From Sutcliffiella horikoshii (GTDB lineage Bacteria > Bacillota > Bacilli > Bacillales > Bacillaceae_I): DNA of 64,000 nt. The DNA lies in NCBI RefSeq assembly GCF_021991925.1, contig NZ_RXZI01000001.1:744001-808000 (forward strand). The letters are read 5' to 3'. Below are positions 36,569 through 46,079 of the stretch, in pieces. The notes under the pieces were generated by a model. It was not told the DNA's origin. It made no database searches and saw only the letters and a program-made list of their open reading frames with translations. A program made the translations under genes and the position numbers. Every line of letters starts with the position of its first letter. Positions within the stretch are counted from its first letter, which is position 1.

Positions 36569-39500
36569 ATGGAAGGAAGAAGAATTAACATTAGCTTTGG
36601 AGTCGATGATCGCGAGTTGAATAAGCTAATGAATGCGTTTAAAAAGGTAGAAACGAGAGCAAATCAATTAGCAAACAGAATTAATTCCATTTCAGGTAGC
36701 TTCAATAATTTATCCAACTCTATTAGAACGATTGAAGATTCACAAAAGCGCTATACACAATCAATGGATCATATTACTCAAAAAAACAGGGAAGCAACAA
36801 AAAGTGTTCAAAACTTCCAAAGGGCTGTAAATAGAGGTTTTGATGCTAGAGTCATCGATCGTTCTGCAAATTCATTTAGTAGAGTGGACAATAGAATTAT
36901 TGGCGCTAGGAATTCCATGAAGGGATTAAACAAATATGCTATCTCTTTTGGTGACTCTGTAGGCATTGCAGGAGAAAGAATGTTAGCATGGTCCATTTCT
37001 GCAACAGGTATTTATGGTACTGCAAGGGGAATCAGAGCTCTAATAAGTACCGTTGTAGAATTAGACTCTCAATTAATTGATTTACAGAAAGTTATGGACC
37101 CTAAGACTAATTTCAGCGCTATGATGGGGGACATGTCCAATTCTGCAAAGGAATTCGGTCGAACTCTAACAGAAGTTAATGAAGTAGCAATTAGTTTTGC
37201 TCAACAAGGTTTTGATGAATCAAAAATACGGAAATTAGTAGAAGCAACTTCCTTGTTAGCAAATGTTGGTGATATTGATTTGAAACAAGCTGAATCAACA
37301 ATCTCTTCACTGATGACTGTTTACAAGAAATCTGAAAATGAGATCGGATCGTTCGTTGATGCGATGAACGAAGACACTAATAACTTTGGAATAAATGTTG
37401 ATGATCTTACGACGGCATTTAAAAAATCTACAGGAGTAGCAAATGCTTTCGGAGTAAGTATGTCAGAAAATGCAGGTTATATTACTGCAATAACTGAAGC
37501 AACTCGCGAAAGTGGCTCTATAGTAGGAAATTCATTAAAAACTGTGTATTCACACTTAACAACAATTCCAGGGGCAATTGACTCTCTTAAGAGGGTTGGA
37601 GTAGATGTTTTCAATCCTATTACAGGTGAAGCAAGAGATGTTTCAGACATACTAAATGAGTTACATGGTAGTTGGGACAATTTATCAAATGTTCAACAAC
37701 AAAATATTGCTGTACAAGTTGCCGGGCGCTATCAGTTATCAAGGTTTTTAGGATTAATGAAAAACTACGATAGGGCGCTGGAAGCTACTGATAAAGCAAA
37801 TAGTTCCTGGGGTTCAGCGATGGAAGAAAACGCAAGATATATGGAATCACTTCAAGCAAAAATAAACGGAGTAAAAACAGCGTTTACTGATATGGCAGGT
37901 GTTATGAAGGATAGTGGGCTTAAAGAAGCATTTGGAGCCATTTTAATAAGCGCAACAGCTTTACTTAGCGGAGTAACAGGATTGTTTGAAATGTTTGGTA
38001 GTTATACTTGGGTATTAGGTGGTTTAGCAGGAATACTCTTAGCTGTATCATATAATTTCAATCAATTATCAAATAATGCTAATTTAGCTAAAGCTTCTAT
38101 AGGTTTAGCTTCTACAAGAACGCAACAACTTGCTTTATCTATGGGCATGAGTACAACTACAGCGACAACCCTTTCAATGGCTGTAGGACGATTGACGATG
38201 GGACTTAAGGCAATGGCTTTAGCTACTCTAACTAATCCTCTATTTTGGGTTGTTGGAGCTATTTCAGGCGTTGTGGCTCTCGTAGGACACTTAAAACAGG
38301 TTAAGCAACAACAGGAAGAGTTCACTAGAGCAACTAAAGACGGTCAAGATACCTTTGAGTCATTTCTAGAAGCGATCAAACAGGGTACTGTGGATGATTT
38401 CCAGATTAGTAGCTATAAGGATCAATTAGAGGAATTGAGTGGCATTCAAGAACGATTGAATAAAGCTGTTGAAGAAAATGCTAAAAAAGTTCAGACTCAA
38501 AACAGATCAAATAGCATTATTGGCGTAAGTGTCAAAAACTTAACACTTTCTCAAGAAGAACTCAAAGAAGAATATATGAAAACAAATGATGTTATGGATA
38601 TTTTGAGTGATAGCCAAGAATCTATGCTTCGAGCAATGGGACTAACCATAGAGAAAGGTGTTTCAATAGCGGATGCTATGGAAGATGCGAAAGATAAGAA
38701 GATTGATTTTACGCAAGCCGTAGAAAATGCAGAGGAAGCATTACGAAGACAAAGGGAAGATGCGATGCTTCCCGCGGTAGATGCTTATTATGATCTTTCA
38801 GAAGCTATTGATGATACAGCTTCTTCAATGGAAAATGCTTTAGGTTTTACAAATAAGTATTTGGAAGGCTTAAAAAAACATAGAGCAATTGTCGAGATAC
38901 TTCAAGGAGTGAATAACTTAACTCCTGGACAAAACGCTATTTTAGAATCATCGTATGCGAGTCTTGCAGAACATGTTGGGAAAAGTACAGAAGAATATAA
39001 AAAACGTCCTGAAGTTATTGATAAAGAGCTAGAAATGATGGGGAAGGTTGAAGAAATAGCTAAAAAGGTTGCTGATGGAACAGCTACAAATGAAGAGCTT
39101 AAAAGAGTTCAACAGGATTTAACAACAATAAACACTCATAAGAATGAGAGAGAACAAACAAGATCAAAAATTCAAGCGAATATAGATAAATTAAATGATA
39201 TGAAGGATTACGAAGAACAGATGGGTTGGACTCATTCTAGGTTAGAAGATTACTTAGCAAGCGAAGCGAAAAAAGCCGAAGAAACAGCTAAAGCGAACAA
39301 GAAATCTTCGGATGATTCTTCGAAATCAGCGAGCGAGAAAGCCAATGCCACACAAGAAGCACAAAAGAAGGTTACTGAAAATCTTCAAAAGGAATTGGAT
39401 TCGGCTTCTATTCTTGGGGCAGGTTTTCATGATATGGCTAGTGATGCTGAAGAAGCTAACGGAAAGGTCGAAAGTACGACAGCAACTTCCAAAGACGGAA

Positions 39501-41749
39501 CAACTTCAGCTCTCGAAACTATTTTGGGTAAGATTAAGGACGTAAATCTTGGTTGGTCTGATCTTAGAGAGGTCTTCAAGAATCCAATTAAAGGTATTGC
39601 TAGCTTGAGTATCAAAGCAATGTTCGGTGGTCTTTTCGGAGCCGGTGGTAAGTTAAACGGTGACAAAATGAAGGATGCTGTAATGTCTGTGGGTGGAGGT
39701 AATATTTCAGGTAGTGGTTATGGAGGTTTAGCGTTCACTTCCGGATTCGGACCTCGCCAACATCCGATCACAGGTAAAACTAGCTTCCATTCAGGCATGG
39801 ACCTGGCAGGACCAATCGGGACACCTATCAGAGCTCGTCAAGGGGGCATGGTGACGTATTCCGGATGGTTGGGTGACTATGGTAATACGGTAGTCGTTCA
39901 GGGCGCAAACGGCCTTGAGTACCGTTACGCGCACAATAGCTCAAATCATGTATCTACAGGTCAATTTGTTCCGGCAGGTTCCCAAATTGCTTCTATGGGA
40001 TCAACAGGGATGTCCACCGGATCGCATCTTCACTTTGAAGTGCGTCGTGATGGAGTCGCTATTAACCCTAGTTCTTATTATCATAATGGCGGTATCGTAT
40101 CCAAAGGTAAGAAAGCTAATGAGGTTGACGCTCGATTGCAAGTTGGTGAAATGGTTATCAACCAAAGCCAACAGAAGAATCTATTTGACTTCTTGAATAC
40201 GAATAACGGAAATGACGTTTACACCGGTATGGGTAGACCGACTTCTAATTACAAGATCAAATGGGGCGACACTTTATCGGAGCTTGCTGTAAAGTTCAAA
40301 ACTAGCGTTTCTGAATTAATGAGAATGAATCCATCTATCAACAATTCGGATAGGATTTTCGAAGGCCAAACAATTAAGATTCCAGGTTCGAGTGGATCGA
40401 GTTCTTCAGCTCCTTATTTCAAGAACAAAGAGGAAGCTGAAAAGTATATCACCACAGGGAACAGCATTGTAGATCATGCTAATGCGACCGGGATTCGTAA
40501 TTCTGATTATCGAGTAAGGGCAATGACTTCAGATAAATACAGAAATGCTTACGAGATGTCCGGCCAAAAGTACGAATACAATAAAATGGTTTCTGAAGAG
40601 TTGAGCAAATTCACGAACGCCAATGAAGCTAAAGAGATTTTCGATAAAGCTAACCTGTTTATGAGTTCTGCTGATAAAGCAAAAGCTATGCAGAAGATCA
40701 TGGAGGACATTGGACAAAATGCCTTGAGTGAAATCAACGACAAAACTAATGAATGGCTGACTAACTTTAACAAAGGCGTCAAGGAAGGAAGCGCAAGTGT
40801 TAAGGCGATGCTTGATATTAGTAATCAAATTGACAACAGAAAGGTAACAGAAAAGAAAGATAATTATGTATCTGCTTACACATCCAAGATGCTTTCCGGT
40901 CTTGGGGTAGCTGAAGAAGTTAGTCCTGAAGATTCTATGAAGGCCCAGGCTGACGAGTTGAAGCGTAAAATCGAGCAGAGAGCCGAAGAGTCTGCTTTGA
41001 TCCAATATCGCTTAGAGAGTACGCACCTGCAACCTAGAATGAACGAACTTGCCGGATACAGGGCTCAACTCCAAGAGAAAATGGACGCTATCGAGAAGGA
41101 CTTTAAATCTCGCGGTATAAATGATCAATCACTCATTAACGAAGCTCAACAATCCTTGAAAGATCGCCTTGCTGATATCACCGCCGAATACAACGAGCTT
41201 CAATACGCTGTAGAAAACGGTAACAAAACTCTTGCTGACAACAAGACAGAGCTAGAAGGACTTTCTGAAGAGTACAAGAAGCTTCAGGAGGAAATCAAGA
41301 AGGCAGAGAGCAAGCGAGAATTCACTGACGTTTGGGGTAATGTGGTCCGTGATGCTGAAGGTAACGCTAGAATGATCACCGATCAAGGCCAACTGATCAT
41401 GAACACATACTCACAGATTAGAAAGGAAATGGAGTCTGTACAAGACCTTGCAACTTCAGAGGGTGGAGTGCCTACTGTCATGGCTCCGATCATCGAGCAA
41501 CTTGCCAAAGCTGTACAAGCTTACAACCCTGATATTAACACGGAAGTAAATCCAGGGACAGCTATCGTAAACAACAGTAATGCTTCTGTAGGTCATACTA
41601 GAACATATGAATCAAATGGAAGTGTAAATAGAGAAGTCCATTACAATGTTAATGCAGGAGTTGTATTAGCTACTGAAAGTGAAATGAGAGAGTTCGCAAG
41701 GATAATTAAAGAAATGATCGATGAAGAAGAAGGTAGAAGTCAATCGTAA
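36569..41749 (+). CDS. Phage tail tape-measure protein with M23 peptidase and LysM domains
   Basis: A 1726-residue protein. Residues 1-90 form a coiled coil; 100-440 match the TP901-type tape-measure core (ELDSQLIDLQKVMDPKTNFS, FGVSMSENAGYITAITEATR); two hydrophobic segments lie near 465-500 and 553-575; coiled coils follow. At about 1050-1165 is an M23 peptidase, with zinc ligands in FHSGMDLAG and HLHFEV, and at 1227-1271 a LysM domain (IKWGDTLSELAVKFKTSVSE). The C-terminus is coiled coil. Such proteins set tail length and open the cell wall during injection. No other structural gene is in the element. Confidence 0.92.
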   Translation: MEGRRINISFGVDDRELNKLMNAFKKVETRANQLANRINSISGSFNNLSNSIRTIEDSQKRYTQSMDHITQKNREATKSVQNFQRAVNRGFDARVIDRSANSFSRVDNRIIGARNSMKGLNKYAISFGDSVGIAGERMLAWSISATGIYGTARGIRALISTVVELDSQLIDLQKVMDPKTNFSAMMGDMSNSAKEFGRTLTEVNEVAISFAQQGFDESKIRKLVEATSLLANVGDIDLKQAESTISSLMTVYKKSENEIGSFVDAMNEDTNNFGINVDDLTTAFKKSTGVANAFGVSMSENAGYITAITEATRESGSIVGNSLKTVYSHLTTIPGAIDSLKRVGVDVFNPITGEARDVSDILNELHGSWDNLSNVQQQNIAVQVAGRYQLSRFLGLMKNYDRALEATDKANSSWGSAMEENARYMESLQAKINGVKTAFTDMAGVMKDSGLKEAFGAILISATALLSGVTGLFEMFGSYTWVLGGLAGILLAVSYNFNQLSNNANLAKASIGLASTRTQQLALSMGMSTTTATTLSMAVGRLTMGLKAMALATLTNPLFWVVGAISGVVALVGHLKQVKQQQEEFTRATKDGQDTFESFLEAIKQGTVDDFQISSYKDQLEELSGIQERLNKAVEENAKKVQTQNRSNSIIGVSVKNLTLSQEELKEEYMKTNDVMDILSDSQESMLRAMGLTIEKGVSIADAMEDAKDKKIDFTQAVENAEEALRRQREDAMLPAVDAYYDLSEAIDDTASSMENALGFTNKYLEGLKKHRAIVEILQGVNNLTPGQNAILESSYASLAEHVGKSTEEYKKRPEVIDKELEMMGKVEEIAKKVADGTATNEELKRVQQDLTTINTHKNEREQTRSKIQANIDKLNDMKDYEEQMGWTHSRLEDYLASEAKKAEETAKANKKSSDDSSKSASEKANATQEAQKKVTENLQKELDSASILGAGFHDMASDAEEANGKVESTTATSKDGTTSALETILGKIKDVNLGWSDLREVFKNPIKGIASLSIKAMFGGLFGAGGKLNGDKMKDAVMSVGGGNISGSGYGGLAFTSGFGPRQHPITGKTSFHSGMDLAGPIGTPIRARQGGMVTYSGWLGDYGNTVVVQGANGLEYRYAHNSSNHVSTGQFVPAGSQIASMGSTGMSTGSHLHFEVRRDGVAINPSSYYHNGGIVSKGKKANEVDARLQVGEMVINQSQQKNLFDFLNTNNGNDVYTGMGRPTSNYKIKWGDTLSELAVKFKTSVSELMRMNPSINNSDRIFEGQTIKIPGSSGSSSSAPYFKNKEEAEKYITTGNSIVDHANATGIRNSDYRVRAMTSDKYRNAYEMSGQKYEYNKMVSEELSKFTNANEAKEIFDKANLFMSSADKAKAMQKIMEDIGQNALSEINDKTNEWLTNFNKGVKEGSASVKAMLDISNQIDNRKVTEKKDNYVSAYTSKMLSGLGVAEEVSPEDSMKAQADELKRKIEQRAEESALIQYRLESTHLQPRMNELAGYRAQLQEKMDAIEKDFKSRGINDQSLINEAQQSLKDRLADITAEYNELQYAVENGNKTLADNKTELEGLSEEYKKLQEEIKKAESKREFTDVWGNVVRDAEGNARMITDQGQLIMNTYSQIRKEMESVQDLATSEGGVPTVMAPIIEQLAKAVQAYNPDINTEVNPGTAIVNNSNASVGHTRTYESNGSVNREVHYNVNAGVVLATESEMREFARIIKEMIDEEEGRSQS

Positions 41750-41757
41750 AGTTATCT

Positions 41758-42050
41758 GGAAGGAAGGTTCATTTGAGCCTTCTTTTTCTTATTTATAAAA
41801 GTATAAAAGGGTGTAAATAAATGTTGAGAAAAAAATCTTGTTTGACCGTATTGTGTTATATAGAAGCACACAGCAATAAAGTGCTTTCGTCTACCACAGC
41901 TTGTTCAAAATTCATATTGGGACCTGACCTCCTTAAAATCAGGTTCCTACTCTTTTTCATTTTCATTCATCTCTTATGGTTGAGGAATCATCGTTAAGGT
42001 TCCTCATATTTTTTCGTTACAAAGACCGTAAATAAATTAAAGGAGAATAA
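41758..42050. other. Hairpin-rich region with a short ORF after the tape-measure gene
   Basis: GAAGGTTC/GAGCCTTC at 41760-41785 looks like a terminator. Downstream are three more hairpins: AAGCAC/GTGCTT, ACCTGA/TCAGGT and TGAGGAA/TTCCTCA, the last with a T run. A 58-codon frame at 41821-41997 ends in a hydrophobic segment (FLLFFIFIHLLWL) but has only a weak ribosome site; the opposite strand has AAGGAGG before a short frame. Overlapping transcripts with hairpins recall type I toxin-antitoxin loci. Nothing proves this. Confidence 0.4.
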
Positions 42051-42055
42051 ATCCT

Positions 42056-42247
42056 ATGTATATGTTATCAAGCCACAGAACCTTATGTTTAGCCGTAAAT
42101 AAAAATGTACCTGAATCAGAATTAGTAACTCACCATTTGGAAGGTGTATCTATTTATGAAGTTAGATTCGATAAGAAATATGCGGAAAGAGTAATGAAAA
42201 TAGCAAAACCATTTAACACATATATCGAGGTAAAGAAGGAAGGTTAG
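42056..42247 (+). CDS. Hypothetical small protein
   Basis: A 63-residue protein beginning MYMLSSHRTLCLAVNKNVPE with AAAGGAGAA upstream of the ATG. It ends 4 bp before the next gene, so the two are probably coupled. Mixed alpha-beta character; no family recognised. Confidence 0.62.
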   Translation: MYMLSSHRTLCLAVNKNVPESELVTHHLEGVSIYEVRFDKKYAERVMKIAKPFNTYIEVKKEG

Positions 42248-42251
42248 ATAC

Positions 42252-42527
42252 ATGAAAAACCTTATCAGCAAGGAAAAGGCGCTTGTTGCTAGCATTTTAT
42301 CAATTATTCCCGGGGTTGAGTTAGGCTTAGTTAAGGCTAAAAAAGTAGACGGTAAGATTGTTGTTACATATCAAATAAAATACGATCAGGAGCTAGAGAG
42401 TAGTGTAAAGGATGTCGTTAATGAGTTCGAAGATGGTTCAGTTAAGATAGATGCTCGAATCTTAACGAGTAAATATAAGTTTGTTGATTCAGTAACAAGA
42501 GCTAAGATCAATAAGCTAAACGAATAA
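42252..42527 (+). CDS. Hypothetical small protein
   Basis: A 91-residue protein beginning MKNLISKEKALVASILSIIP. The pattern VDGKIVVTYQIKYDQELESS suggests a beta hairpin followed by a helix. GAAGGAAGG lies upstream inside the preceding gene. No family recognised. Confidence 0.62.
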   Translation: MKNLISKEKALVASILSIIPGVELGLVKAKKVDGKIVVTYQIKYDQELESSVKDVVNEFEDGSVKIDARILTSKYKFVDSVTRAKINKLNE

Positions 42528-42570
42528 ATACTAACAATTCACAATCCAATGAGAGGGGTTGAATGAGCCA

Positions 42571-42666
42571 ATGAGAGGGCATGAAGTTATTTCAAAATAC
42601 GAAAGTAAATTCGATAAAATTGAAGGATTAATAACATTCATCTTCGCATTATATATCCTTCTTTAA
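42571..42666 (+). CDS. Possible 31-residue membrane peptide
   Basis: MRGHEVISKYESKFDKIEG is followed by the hydrophobic LITFIFALYILL and a stop. The ribosome site is weak (AATGAGCCA region). Similar in style to other short membrane peptides in phages, but may be chance. Confidence 0.3.
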   Translation: MRGHEVISKYESKFDKIEGLITFIFALYILL

Positions 42667-42686
42667 TAGAGAAAGGATGTTTACTA

Positions 42687-42980
42687 GTGTTATTTAAATA
42701 CAAGAAATGTGAGCGCAATAGAGAAAAATTCGTAAGAAATGTAGCAAAAGAAGTTGTTTTCCAAAAGGTAATGAATGATCAGGATATAACTACCTCTGAA
42801 TTAAGGAAAAAATTTGGTTTATCAAGGCAATCATTTTTTCAATATTCAAAAGAGCAAAGGTTTAGGGATGCTTTAAAACTCTATGATATTTATATAGATA
42901 AAAGTAAGTTGGATAATTATTACGTTTTTGAAATAAATAAAAGATTAGCTAGAAATGCTTACAAAAAGCCTATCCAGTAG
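42687..42980 (+). CDS. Small putative helix-turn-helix protein
   Basis: A 97-residue basic protein from a GTG with GAAAGGATG upstream. TTSELRKKFGLSRQSFFQYS is a good helix-turn-helix candidate. It resembles the 36242 protein in length and in having the motif before a mixed C-terminal part; the two flank the tape-measure gene. Function not known. Confidence 0.65.
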   Translation: MLFKYKKCERNREKFVRNVAKEVVFQKVMNDQDITTSELRKKFGLSRQSFFQYSKEQRFRDALKLYDIYIDKSKLDNYYVFEINKRLARNAYKKPIQ

Positions 42981-43056
42981 AGAGAAGATTGTAATGATCG
43001 CCCCATACTCCTTTCCTGGCAAAAGGCGACTGAAACTTGAAAGGTGGTGTAAGACA

Positions 43057-43461
43057 ATGAACTTTGAATTAGGTAATCAAGGAACCTACAAAAAGTACAC
43101 AATATCTGAAATTACCGCAAAAGCTAAAGCTACAATAGCTAAAAAAGAGCAAGAGCGCATGTACAGTCAATCTCAAACAATGGGACCTGTAAGAGAAGGA
43201 AACTGGTTAGAAGGTCTGGAGGTTGAGGAAGAAACAGCTTCAAGACCTACATCGGATCAAGACGTCATCAAAAGAAAAAAACGGGGCTCCGAGAGCTTTT
43301 TAGAAGGAATTGATTCTTTTGGTAAAAGTTTAAACAAAATCAGAAGTGAAAAACAAGAACATCGCGAAGGCATGAAAAAATTATTAGGTGAAGGTTATAT
43401 TTCACCAACCGAAAAATATGAAGATTTCAAACGAATAAACGGTTATTTAAAAGGTTTATAA
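43057..43461 (+). CDS. Hypothetical charged protein
   Basis: A 134-residue hydrophilic protein with helical ends and a linker rich in Glu and Lys (ISEITAKAKATIAKKEQERM, later DSFGKSLNKIRSEKQEHREG). AAAGGTGGTG precedes the ATG. A scaffold-like shape, but no evidence for that role. It is 25 bp before the next gene in the same direction. Confidence 0.62.
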   Translation: MNFELGNQGTYKKYTISEITAKAKATIAKKEQERMYSQSQTMGPVREGNWLEGLEVEEETASRPTSDQDVIKRKKRGSESFLEGIDSFGKSLNKIRSEKQEHREGMKKLLGEGYISPTEKYEDFKRINGYLKGL

Positions 43462-43485
43462 AAATAATAAGGAGATGATAGAGAA

Positions 43486-44079
43486 ATGAAAAAATTGTAT
43501 TGTGAGTATTTGGAACACAACTTTAATCACGGAAACAGAATTCCGGTCAAAAACATTGCTAAGGGCATTGCAAACTGGATGAAGAAACATGAGTCAGACT
43601 ATAAAGGTAAGTGGGAAAACCTAGATTTTGCAACAGATATGAATAAAAACTTATATTGGTTTCTAAATGAAATCGGCTTGAGAGTTTCTAACATTAGAGG
43701 GTTTGTTAAAGATCGCAAAATGAAAGAAGAACTTTTCTGTGAGTTAGAGTCATTGAACATCCAGGTAAAGGAGAAACAAGGTAAATTGAACTTGTACGAT
43801 CTTGACCATTACGGTAAAGAATTGGAAGAATCTGAAAAAGCTGTTATCCAAAAGTTCATTTACTACGTTAAAAGAGAGAAGAGTTTGAAGATAGATTCTT
43901 TACAACCGGTAATATACTTCTCGAACTCAAAAGGTAACTTAAGTGAGGTTAAGTTCAATATTTCAAAAGCTGAATTATCAGAGATACTTCAAAAGTATGA
44001 AGAGGATATAAAGAAAACAAACATAGCTATAAAAGAAGGAGAATATCCAGAAATTAAAATATATAGCACTATAGTTTAA
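43486..44079 (+). CDS. Hypothetical protein
   Basis: A 197-residue soluble protein beginning MKKLYCEYLEHNFNHGNRIP, rich in helices, with KAVIQKFIYYVKREKSLKID in the middle. AAGGAG precedes the ATG. Last gene of the rightward block in the element; a structured RNA-like sequence follows. No family recognised. Confidence 0.62.
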   Translation: MKKLYCEYLEHNFNHGNRIPVKNIAKGIANWMKKHESDYKGKWENLDFATDMNKNLYWFLNEIGLRVSNIRGFVKDRKMKEELFCELESLNIQVKEKQGKLNLYDLDHYGKELEESEKAVIQKFIYYVKREKSLKIDSLQPVIYFSNSKGNLSEVKFNISKAELSEILQKYEEDIKKTNIAIKEGEYPEIKIYSTIV

Positions 44080-44086
44080 ACGTGGT

Positions 44087-44165
44087 GATCAGAAGCTAAA
44101 AACCATAATGAAAGGAAGTGACGGACCTCCTTTCTCTCGCTTACTTTCTAACAATGCTTCTGATC
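44087..44165 (+). ncRNA. Possible structured RNA
   Basis: GATCAGAAGC (44087-44096) and GCTTCTGATC (44156-44165) are perfect 10-bp complements that enclose a nested AAAGGA/TCCTTT pair. A second hairpin, CTTGGTCC/GGATCAAG, with a T run follows at 44187-44216 and could be the terminator. It may be a small RNA or the 3' end of the preceding mRNA. Confidence 0.4.
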
Positions 44166-44206
44166 CCCAATTAATATAAATTTTGCTTGGTCCCGTAATA
44201 CTAGGA

Positions 44207-44407
44207 TCAAGTTTTTTTCTTACTATTATGATAGCTTTTTCTAAAGTGATCAGTAATAATGTCTTCTTTTATTCCTATTACAGGGAAAGAATGCCTTTCA
44301 TTAAGCCATCTTACAAACTGCCTTTTAACAATTACCTTCAAATCTTCTTCTCCTTCTCCAACGAATTCGCATTCATAATTTTCATGTGTAAATTTATTTC
44401 TACCCAA
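44207..44407 (-). CDS. Hypothetical small protein
   Basis: A 66-67 residue minus-strand protein (LGRNKFTHENYECEFVGEGE at the start) from one of two adjacent TTG codons; the second, at 44407, has AGGAGG at the better spacing of 7 nt. The acidic strand-like N-terminus suggests a small beta protein. Its 3' end overlaps the terminator-like hairpin of the structured RNA. Confidence 0.6.
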   Translation of the reverse strand: MGRNKFTHENYECEFVGEGEEDLKVIVKRQFVRWLNERHSFPVIGIKEDIITDHFRKSYHNSKKKT

Positions 44408-44786
44408 CAAATTTCCTCCTTTCTAATAAATTCATAGTATAAAATAAGGTTTATAACTTGCAATATTAATTTTAAAGGTGATTTTTTTTCCAATCTGGTG
44501 ATAAGGACAAGTGATAATTTAAAAAAGTAAAATAATAAAGAAGTAATTACACTTGTTATTAAGTCAGCATGTTAAAATATACCTATTAATAAAATGCGCA
44601 TTCTTCCGAAAGTACTATTAGACTGGGAATTATAAGGATTAAAGAAATTAAGTGTACTTACAATATATCCAAATAGTTCAATGCGAAATAGGCCAGGAAA
44701 TTAAGAAAAGAATATTGAAACGGAGTTGACCTGAAATTATTAAGGAAAAACTTATTGAATTAGAATTTTTATTAAGTGGAAAAACA
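44408..44786. other. Intergenic, very AT-rich
   Basis: About 380 bp with no frame or RNA that I can support. It separates the core of the element from its right-hand cargo and must contain the promoters of two divergent genes, but none is obvious. Confidence 0.5.
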
Positions 44787-45881
44787 ATGAAAAAATTAAG
44801 TGGTACACCCAAAAAATGCTACAAATATGCCTTGACAGCGGTCTTTATTCAGTATTGTTTTGGGAGGAACCTAACAAGGGGACAAGAAGAAAATTATAGC
44901 TATGTACATAGTATTAAGGAAAATCCAAAAGACTTTAATAATACAGAAATATTAATAAAGTTTAAAAATCTGGTTGAAGAAAGCTTAGAAAAAAGTAATT
45001 TTCATAATCATACTGATTATGGAACAATCGATAAAATTATTAATTACTTCAGAGAAATAGTATCTATTACTAAAAAGGAAGGAACTTGTCTTATAAACGT
45101 TAGTGAAGCTGAAGAATTTTTTGATGTGAAGAAAGTGTTTAGGGCATCACACCCAAACATTCAATCTCACCATTGGATTGATGTTGATTTTATTAATGGA
45201 ATGACCATTACAGTTCCAGAGTTTTTCACTTATGCTGATCTAGTGAATATTTGGAATATTTTATTAGATAAAATGGAAGAATACAATATAGCTGTTAATG
45301 GAGATGAAAGAATACCATTAATTGAAAGACGAAATAAAATCGAAAACAGAAGGCTGAAGTATGAAATTGATACATTATCCCGGACATTATGGGTATCGTC
45401 AGTTACTTTTGTTGAATCATACCTTTATTTTCTCTTTTATAATTTAAAGCAACAGAATTACCAAGCACAAACAGAGAAGGCTCAATCCATTTTAAAATTG
45501 CAAAAAGTAGAAGATGATGAAATTATTAAAAGGTTAGTTCTTCCAGAATTCATAAATGGAAAAAATAATGCTCTTGAAAAATTAATAAAAAGCTACAAAG
45601 TTAAAAACGAAATGCGGAATAGGTTTATCCATCCTTCAGCTTTTAGGAGCACATCAAATTCACCTGAATTACTACCATTACTAACAATAAATGTAGATGA
45701 AGTTATCGATACTCTAACTGTATGCACAAACTTAGTTAAGACAATCGATGATAATTTACCTGAAGAATATAAAATTCTGATTTGGTGGGATAGAGTCTCG
45801 CATCCCGAATATTCAGAGTATAAGAAAGGGGATATCACTAATCCACAAAGTAAACTCTCTAAAATAAAATACGATAGTTAA
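44787..45881 (+). CDS. HEPN-like protein, element cargo
   Basis: A 364-residue protein. The C-terminal half is helical and contains VKNEMRNRFIHPSAFRS, whose RNRFIH fits the R-x(4)-H motif of HEPN ribonucleases, with the usual polar residue after Arg. The N-terminal half has a mixed pattern (SHHWIDVDFINGMTITVPEF) and could be a sensor. HEPN proteins often act as toxins or abortive-infection effectors; that role is an inference. The ATG has only a weak ribosome site. There is no obvious antitoxin beside it. Confidence 0.6.
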   Translation: MKKLSGTPKKCYKYALTAVFIQYCFGRNLTRGQEENYSYVHSIKENPKDFNNTEILIKFKNLVEESLEKSNFHNHTDYGTIDKIINYFREIVSITKKEGTCLINVSEAEEFFDVKKVFRASHPNIQSHHWIDVDFINGMTITVPEFFTYADLVNIWNILLDKMEEYNIAVNGDERIPLIERRNKIENRRLKYEIDTLSRTLWVSSVTFVESYLYFLFYNLKQQNYQAQTEKAQSILKLQKVEDDEIIKRLVLPEFINGKNNALEKLIKSYKVKNEMRNRFIHPSAFRSTSNSPELLPLLTINVDEVIDTLTVCTNLVKTIDDNLPEEYKILIWWDRVSHPEYSEYKKGDITNPQSKLSKIKYDS

Positions 45882-46079
45882 TAAATATACAAATCGACCA
45901 ACTATTAAATATAGCTGGTCATTTTTTATCTGTAACTTTAATATGAAAATCTGATTAGAAACAAATTTTTGGTTTTTAGTGTAACAATTGGTTATATATG
46001 TTAATATTAAAAATACCTAAAGGAAATATATGGCTTGATAATTTTCTGAATTTATTGATCAAAAAGGGGGGGCGATTTA

